Positions 58,465 to 64,000 of a stretch of DNA of 64,000 nucleotides are shown piece after piece. Source of the stretch: Alitta virens (taxonomy: Eukaryota; Annelida; Polychaeta; Phyllodocida; Nereididae). Under the pieces are notes generated by a model. It was not told the origin of the DNA. It saw only the letters and a list, made by a program, of their open reading frames with translations, and did no database searches. Position numbers and translations under genes: made by a program. The stretch's first letter is position 1; each line of letters starts with the position of its first letter. Location: positions 8,151,701 to 8,215,700 of the forward strand of contig OW028586.1 of assembly GCA_932294295.1 (NCBI GenBank), given 5' to 3'.

Positions 58465-61400
58465 CTGAAATTATAAAGAAAACATATCAAGTTAGATTCT
58501 ATAACTGACTAATAATATATGTTCTACAATATCCACTGGCATAAATTGAAGCATTAAAACCGCATTCATATAACTTTATTTCAGCAGAACTTGTAGACTC
58601 AGAAACGGAAACCAGGGGATGTCATGTAAATCCATTACTCCCATTGGTTGAGGGGCTGTCTTAATTAGCCAATAGGAGACCTGGATGCACATGACATCCC
58701 CAGCTGTTTAGTTTCCAAGTATTTGAAATCTACTGCAATTTCTCTTGTCTCTTCTCTCCAGCCACTTGCTGACTGCTAGACAAATCATCATCATTTGCAT
58801 TGTTTCTTCATTCAATACTTGAACGATACAAAAACCTACTAGATCCTCTTGTATGCATTGTTGTGTGAGTGTTTGCTTGCTCTTGTCACAATGTTTGAGG
58901 ATGAGATTAGGACCTAGCAATTACTGTTGTCTGTGGAGATTAGGATGGATACCTGCTATCGGTGCTACTGACCATACTGTCATCGGTGTTTATCGATTTG
59001 GATGCACATGAAATTGGAATCATGGAATGTGATACTTGGGATCAATGTCTGGTTGGGTATGACTATGTGAGGTCACAGAACATTGCAAATACGGCTTCAA
59101 ATTGTATTGTGTACTAGTGATATTTGTTTGGAGTTTAGCCAGGGTCTAAGAGACAGATGTAATGATGAGATGATGAGGAAGAACAAAGAACTGCATTCGT
59201 AGTTTCAATTGACTGTAGATTTTATAGATGTGGAAACTATGATCCAGCAGACATCTAATTAACCTCCAAGAGGACGTCATGTGAATTAAGGTTTCCCATT
59301 GGCTAAGGCGATGCCTCAGCAAACTGGAGTCCTGGATTCACGTGACATCTTCTGGAGTTTAGTTTCAAAGAATATGAATTCTGCTTTAAGGTTGATTGGT
59401 GCACTTTGTGATTTGCCTGGCGAATAGCTAATAATCAGCCAATTCAGTATTTTTAAATAATTTATCAATCTAGCAGTCATCCCAGAAGGATAGTGCTAAA
59501 GGAACGAAAGTGTCAACTTTGTGAAAAATTGTTATGTCGACTTTTACAAAAACCAATTCAACTCTACATTTTCAGTTGCTACCAATTTGCCAGATTTTCC
59601 ATACCTCTTGGTAAGTGACTAATGAGATTCGACACCTCGTTCTTCAAGATGGCAATTTCAGGCATCACGCGAATCACCGCTTCAGTGTGTTGAGTCATTG
59701 TATCAATGCTGTCTGTATGCTTTTCCACTTCTGAATATAATCGGGAAATTCCTCGGTCCATTCTGAAAGAGACAAATTCTGCTTAGTAAGAATTCTGTCA
59801 TTAAATCTTGATTTTGTAGTAAGTAATAAGTATTGGGTTGAGGACTTATTGTAATGTCTAATGTCATATGTAATGATTAGATAACTCAAACAAAATCTGC
59901 CAGTTGGGTAGTTGAAAAATCAATTGATCAATCAATCAGTCAAATAATAATCGATCTGCTGTTTTGAGTTTATCAATTAATTAGAACTTTGTAGATCTTG
60001 AAACTGTATTATGGTGTATGTAGAGTTGCATCAACTGAAACTATATACTCTCCAAAAAACACACTACTTGAAATCGAGGTAAAATTAAAATATTAATGTC
60101 CATATGGATCTACAATGGAAGATGACAACTGCCTGCCCATAAATGGTCAATTCCAATCATCAATATGGTGTTAATAGTTATTCAGTCAGTTACTACATTG
60201 CCATCATACCTGGTAATTTGATGTTCATATCCTCCCACTTTATCTCCCATATCTTCAACCAACAAACCAAAGTCGCTTATTTTTTGGTCTTGGACTAAAT
60301 CGCGGCTGTCCTTTTGGCAGGAGTCAAGGGTCTTGTTGAGAACCTAAAAACATCCATTTAATGCTGATAATTTCTAATTAAGAGAAAGATATTACAGTGG
60401 ACTTGGAAACAAAACTCCAGAGGATGTTATGTGAATCCAGGACTCCCATTGGGTAAGCCACTAATGGGAGTCCTGGATTCACATGACGTCATCTTGAGTT
60501 CAGTTTCCAGTTGTATATAATCTGCCATAACATGTATGTACTATACCAACTGATGCTAAAGTTATTACCTTAATTTCTAGCTCAAGCAATCGCTGATAAG
60601 TTTGGCTCATATGTGTCTGAACGTTGACCAATCTGTCTGAAAGGTCATTAACAACTTTGGCTGCTTCAATGTCATGTTTGGCGAATTTCTGTCTGAGGTC
60701 CTGAAACGTCTCATTTAAGACTTCCATCTGATTGTGTACTGTTCGGATTTGTTGGGTAATGAGGTGTCTGTTTTCCAAAACTAGCTCTTCGAGGGTGGTA
60801 ATTCGCATTTGATGGTTCTCCAAAAGGTCGATCAAATCTGCGATGTCGTGTCGGTTGTGCATGGTAGTGTTTAAGTGCAACTTAGACTGCGCCTGCAAAA
60901 TTGAAAACGAAAATGAAGGCAATTGCATCAGGAGTTATTCTATGCATGGGTTGCTAATTATGGTTTTGAGGCAGTTATTTTACTATTTGTATGAAATTCT
61001 TCATTTTTCTGTTATTATTACAACAATGACTGACTGATGACTGAGATTTTTACCTGAATTTGCTCTAAGTTGATCATTTGTCTTGTGAAATTCATGAAAT
61101 TCTGCTGTAACTCGGTGACCTCTTGTTCAAGCCTAGCTCTCTGAGTGACCACCAATCTGTTTTCCATGTTTGACATTTGTAAGCTCAAGTTGTAGAACAT
61201 TGTGTACAACCGAGACAGTTCTGTGTCATGCGTCTTGAATTTTCTCTGGAACCCATCAACCTGAAATGGAATGAATAGTTAGGCAATCACAAGATTTACT
61301 TTTAGTCGTGGGTCTTCTTGTGTTTGTATTGCTTGTAGTCTGTTTGAGAGATAATGAGATGATGTGTCTTTGTAGTTAGGATATGAGGAATGCATATAAA

Positions 61401-62732
61401 TGATATCCTACCGGTATGTTTAATTAGGCATGCGTGTAGTTATATTTTATTCACTGGAACATCATTTGGAAACTTTGAAGACCAGCTATGGTCTGAAGGT
61501 TTGCAGACCTGAGTAGTAACATAGATAGATAGATAGGCAGATACATAGATAGATAGATAGATAGATAGATAGATGGGGTCATCTTAACTGTGAGATAAGC
61601 ATTTACTGCATTTTCTATGCGGCTTCATAATTTTGTAAAGTTTGGATGGCGTATTTGCCTAAAAGGGCCTGAATTCAAATTCTGGCCTTACCGACTTTTA
61701 CAGAATCATGTCATTGTGCACCATTGCATCTTGTAAGGTTAACACAATCACAAAATGCAAGAACACTAATGATTTATCAAAAACCATAAATTATACCTCT
61801 CGTCTCATAATCTTCTCCTTGTGCATCAATCGTTTCAAGTCATGGCCGACTGTATTGTCCCTCTCTTCAATACTAGATGCTGCCGTATCGACACTCGACC
61901 CGCCTGCACCAGAACCTGATTCATCTATATTACTGTTGAGATCTTCATATGACACAAGTGGAATGCGGTTGAACTCTGCAGTGTTGGTTGTCGTGGGTGT
62001 TTTGAGAGTCATCAGCGGTGGTCGCGTTGGTAGCGTTTCATCCCTACGTACGACTTGTGATAAGTGATGCAGAACATGGCGGTCATGCTTCATCTGTTTG
62101 CGAACAGATGTAAGTTCATTTTGTAGGCCTTGGAATGTTAGTTGTGAGCTTTCCTGTAAAAGAAAATAACCAGAACATAAAACTTAAGTGATTGCTTATG
62201 AACTTTTTCAGTTTCATGAATGGCTTTTGCTAATTTTATAGATACTGCGCTGTTGGAGGCGAGATAGTGTTTGAATGGCTGTATTGTCTTTGATGAAAAA
62301 GAAAGAAGGGCATAAAATATAGTTTTCTTTGAATACATTTTGGTGTGACTGTATAACGTAGTCCTAGTGTAACTGATCAATCTCAAACCTCTTGTAGTGT
62401 GTGATTTTTCAGTTCTCATGCAGGTTTGTCACTGTATCATGCAATTTTCATGCATGACTTATTTTCATACATGACTTACCTCAAGTCTTATCACTGTATC
62501 ATTCTGTTCAGTCTGGACTTGCTTGAGACTTGTGATGTCGTGTTTCATTCGATTCTGGTGCGACTTGAGGTCCGCTGTCGCCCAATCAAAGTCGGAAACT
62601 GTGGCATGAAGGGTCTGGAGTTGATCGTGGTCGGCCACTTGCTGCGTTTTTATGTGACGGATTTCATCTTTCAGCAGAGCGAGATCGTTGTCAAAGGAAT
62701 CTTGCCTTTCTGTGATGATGTTCAGTATTGAC
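57773..62732 (-). CDS. Long coiled-coil protein with C-terminal fibrinogen domain (7 exons, 5' end uncertain)
   Basis: Seven exons on the minus strand: 62732-62480, 62153-61797, 61260-61054, 60892-60569, 60343-60210, 59762-59605 and 58464-57773. All have GT-AG borders and consistent phases, giving 707 residues and a TAG stop. Residues 1-477 are mostly heptad-patterned coiled coil, broken by a Pro/Thr and Ser/Gly-rich stretch (about 115-170). Residues 478-707 are a fibrinogen C-terminal domain. It includes a calcium-site motif (STQDQDND, D623/D625/D627) and the GWWY..C..CNLNG signature. The architecture is that of angiopoietins, angiopoietin-like proteins and other fibrinogen-related proteins, but the coiled coil is unusually long. 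It is presumably secreted and oligomeric and binds glycans or receptors; that is inference. The signal peptide exon is not secure, and no orthology is claimed. Confidence 0.9.
58593..58720. mobile_element. Palindromic MITE, copy 3
   Basis: Contains ctcccattggttgaggggct, inverted ccaataggag, and a gtttagtttccaagt end. It lies in the intron just upstream of the fibrinogen-domain exon. Confidence 0.8.
59228..59370. mobile_element. Palindromic MITE, copy 4
   Basis: Contains tggaaact, then agaggacgtcatgtgaatta and ttcccattggctaaggcgat, with an inverted cctggattcacgtgacatct end. It lies in the same intron of the fibrinogen-related gene as copy 3. Confidence 0.8.
59605..59762 (-). CDS. Fibrinogen-related gene, last coiled-coil exon
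   Basis: Encodes MDRGISRLYSEVEKHTDSID and an ILKNEVSNLISHL heptad run. The acceptor is tctctttcag and the donor gtatgg. The phase is one base in and one base out, matching the exons on both sides. Confidence 0.9.
60210..60343 (-). CDS. Fibrinogen-related gene, coiled-coil exon with cysteine
   Basis: Forty-four codons plus two bases: VLNKTLDSCQKDSRDLVQDQ and onward. The single Cys (about residue 388) is a candidate for an interchain disulfide between subunits. The acceptor is gtttttag and the donor gtatga. Confidence 0.88.
60400..60510. mobile_element. Palindromic MITE, copy 5 (shortest)
   Basis: gacttggaaacaaaactcca and aatccaggactcccattggg mirror gagtcctggattcacatgac and gagttcagtttccag, forming an almost complete foldback of about 110 bases. 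It lies in the intron between exons 60569 and 60343. Confidence 0.85.
60569..60892 (-). CDS. Fibrinogen-related gene, 108-codon coiled-coil exon
   Basis: Starts AQSKLHLNTTMHNRHD and continues as strong leucine and valine heptads (LVLENRHLITQQIRTVHNQM). Two N-glycosylation sequons (NTT, NET) are visible. The acceptor is attttgcag and the donor gtaata. Both ends are in phase 0. Confidence 0.92.
61054..61260 (-). CDS. Fibrinogen-related gene, 69-codon coiled-coil exon
   Basis: VDGFQRKFKTHDTELSRLYT, then NLSLQMSNMENRLVV and an E/Q-rich heptad helix with an NFT sequon. The acceptor is catttcag and the donor gtaaaa. Phase 0. Confidence 0.92.
61524..61574. repeat. (GATA)n microsatellite
   Basis: Runs of gatagatagata interrupted once by ggcagatac, in an intron of the fibrinogen-related gene. 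Smaller (ATCT)n runs are at 5580-5615 and 54558-54580. Confidence 0.95.
61797..62153 (-). CDS. Fibrinogen-related gene, 119-codon exon with Pro/Thr and Ser/Gly linker
   Basis: Begins as coiled coil (ESSQLTFQGLQNELTSVRKQ). It then has a Pro/Thr stretch and an acidic Ser/Gly stretch (SGSGAGGSSVDTAASS), probably a flexible and possibly O-glycosylated hinge, and returns to helix (RLMHKEKIMRRE). The acceptor is cttttacag and the donor gtataa. Phase 0. Confidence 0.9.
62480..62732 (-). CDS. Fibrinogen-related gene, most 5' secure exon
   Basis: Eighty-four codons after one leading base: SILNIITERQDSFDNDLALL, then further heptads ending NDTVIRLE. The acceptor is tattttcag type (attttcag) and the donor gtaagt. 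The leading G shows that an upstream exon ending with two bases of a codon exists. Confidence 0.9.
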
Positions 62733-62927
62733 CTGAAAATGAATATATTCATAAAAATGATTTGCACTATGATACTGGTCTTGATCTGCTTGGTTTTTTG
62801 ACCTGAAAATATTGCAACATTCATTAAAATTGCCATGAATTGTGGGTTTTCATTGTGAGAATGTAATGTGGCCTGGTACTGGTACTGGTCCTGATATGTT
62901 TGGTTTGTACAACCAGTCTGTGAAGAC

Positions 62928-62986
62928 AGATGTGATGATGAGATGGTAATCAAGATACAGAAGACTCCAAATGTGACAACAATCAT
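62928..62986 (-). CDS. Candidate signal-peptide exon of the fibrinogen-related gene
   Basis: ATG at 62986 opens MIVVTFGVFCILITISSSH, a good hydrophobic signal-peptide core. A GT at 62927-62926 would leave two bases, matching the phase required by the exon at 62732. Against it, the donor (gtcttc) is weak and the sequence overlaps a SINE-like tail repeat seen elsewhere in the window. It could be an exonised repeat or a coincidence, with the true first exon lying beyond 64000. Confidence 0.25.
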
Positions 62987-63093
62987 CCTTGGTTAACATT
63001 GCAAGTCATCGACTAATTCTTGTCAAGGTGAATTAACATAGATTTACTTCAGATGTTAACTGTTGCTTAACCACAAGAAACCTCAAAGTATTG

Positions 63094-63620
63094 TCCCCCC
63101 TTACAAAGAAATGGTCTTCATACTTTCCTGATGTCACTCCTTACAAAGAAATAGCCTTCCTACTTTCCTATTTCATTCCTTGCAAAGAAATAGCGTTCCT
63201 ACTTTCCTATTTCATTCCTTGCAAAGAAATATCCTTCCTACTTTCTAATTGTCCTTCCTTGCAAAGAAATATCCTTCCTACTTTCTTATTGTCCTTCCTT
63301 GCAAAGAAATATCCTAAGTTCCTACTTTCCTATTGTCCTTCCTTGCAAAGAAATATCCTTCCTATTTTCCTATTGTCACTCCTTACAAAGAAATATCCTT
63401 CCTACTTTCCTATTGTCATTCCTTGCAAAGAAATATCCTTCCTACTTTCTTATTGTCCTTCCTTGCAAAGAAATATCCTTCCTACTTTCCTATTGTCACT
63501 TCTTACAAAGAAATAGCCTAACTAATTTCCTATTGTCACTCCTTACAAATAAATATCCTTCCTACTTTCCTATTGTCACTCCTTACAAAGAAATAGCCTA
63601 ACTAATTTCCTATTGTCATT
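63094..63620. repeat. 40-bp tandem array, about 13 units
   Basis: The unit contains ccttgcaaagaaatatcctt followed by cctactttcctattgtc. Units differ at a few positions, and one insertion breaks the period near 63315. Open frames up to 141 codons through it repeat every 40 residues and are not genes. Confidence 0.93.
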
Positions 63621-64000
63621 GAGAAATGACCTTACTCAAGATTGGCTTATGCATGCATATTTCTTACTAAACATTTATATTGCACTCAGTGGGATCAATA
63701 CTTTTTGTAACTGCTTATAAAAACCCTGATTGTGTACCTTAAGGAGATAAGTGCACCTCTTTTTTCTCAGTGAAAGCAACTTTGATAATTCATCTTTAAA
63801 ATTAAACCCACTTGTGTATATACTTTGTGGTGGTTCATATTTTGTCATACTGCACTTCATTGCACATGTCACCCTACACCATGACAGGGCACTGACTATC
63901 TTGCTCTATATTGGGAACTGGATGTTATCCTTTGAAGTTATGGGTCTGCCCAGTACACAGATGGTTTTTATCTCAGTCTTTCTGCCTTGTTAGCTGCAGG

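Noticed and set aside
62426..62731. 101-codon + strand ORF
   Set aside because: It is the antisense shadow of the coiled-coil exon 62732-62480.
63091..63601. ORFs of 141 and 100 codons
   Set aside because: They read through the 40-bp tandem array in different frames, with no start context or splice support.

Overview
The window is nuclear DNA from an invertebrate animal, probably marine; the phylum cannot be fixed from this sequence alone. It is AT-rich, its genes are split by GT-AG introns, and it is crowded with animal mobile elements (BEL/Pao, Tc1-like, L2/CR1-like, tRNA-derived SINEs, small foldback elements) and minisatellites. There is no prokaryotic gene, operon, CRISPR array or rRNA.

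Two protein-coding genes are supported. Gene 1 is on the + strand from about 498 to beyond 55904. It encodes a RabGAP with an N-terminal PH domain, a central coiled coil and a C-terminal TBC domain, the TBC1D2/TBC1D2B (Armus) architecture. I joined 18 exons by hand. Every splice phase agrees, and together they give 812 in-frame residues. The first exons and the last third of the TBC domain are not in the window. Gene 2 is on the - strand from 62732 down to 57773. It encodes a protein of at least 707 residues with a very long coiled coil followed by a complete fibrinogen C-terminal domain, as in angiopoietin and fibrinogen-related lectins. If gene 1 continues past 64000, gene 2 is nested antisense inside one of its introns.

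Layout: 1-2668, PH-domain exons of gene 1. 2669-36436, one intron of about 34 kb holding an 11-copy 17-bp array, a deleted BEL/Pao retrotransposon (7999-10334), two nested inverted-repeat elements (13751-17285), three copies of a ~310-bp repeat, a ~3-kb 23-bp minisatellite with higher-order structure (23090-26110), a Tc1-like element (31141-32525) and several SINEs. 36437-55904, the remaining 15 exons of gene 1, with L2/CR1, MITE, SINE and minisatellite insertions between them. 55905-57772, no gene seen. 57773-62732, gene 2. 63094-63620, a 40-bp tandem array. 63621-64000, nothing but a possible splice acceptor at the edge.

The two genes have no obvious shared function. The first is a cytoplasmic membrane-traffic regulator and the second is presumably a secreted adhesion or recognition protein. 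I found no convincing new biological system. The most unusual items are the antisense (possibly nested) gene arrangement, the higher-order minisatellite, the BEL deletion chimera, and a palindromic MITE family clustered in introns.
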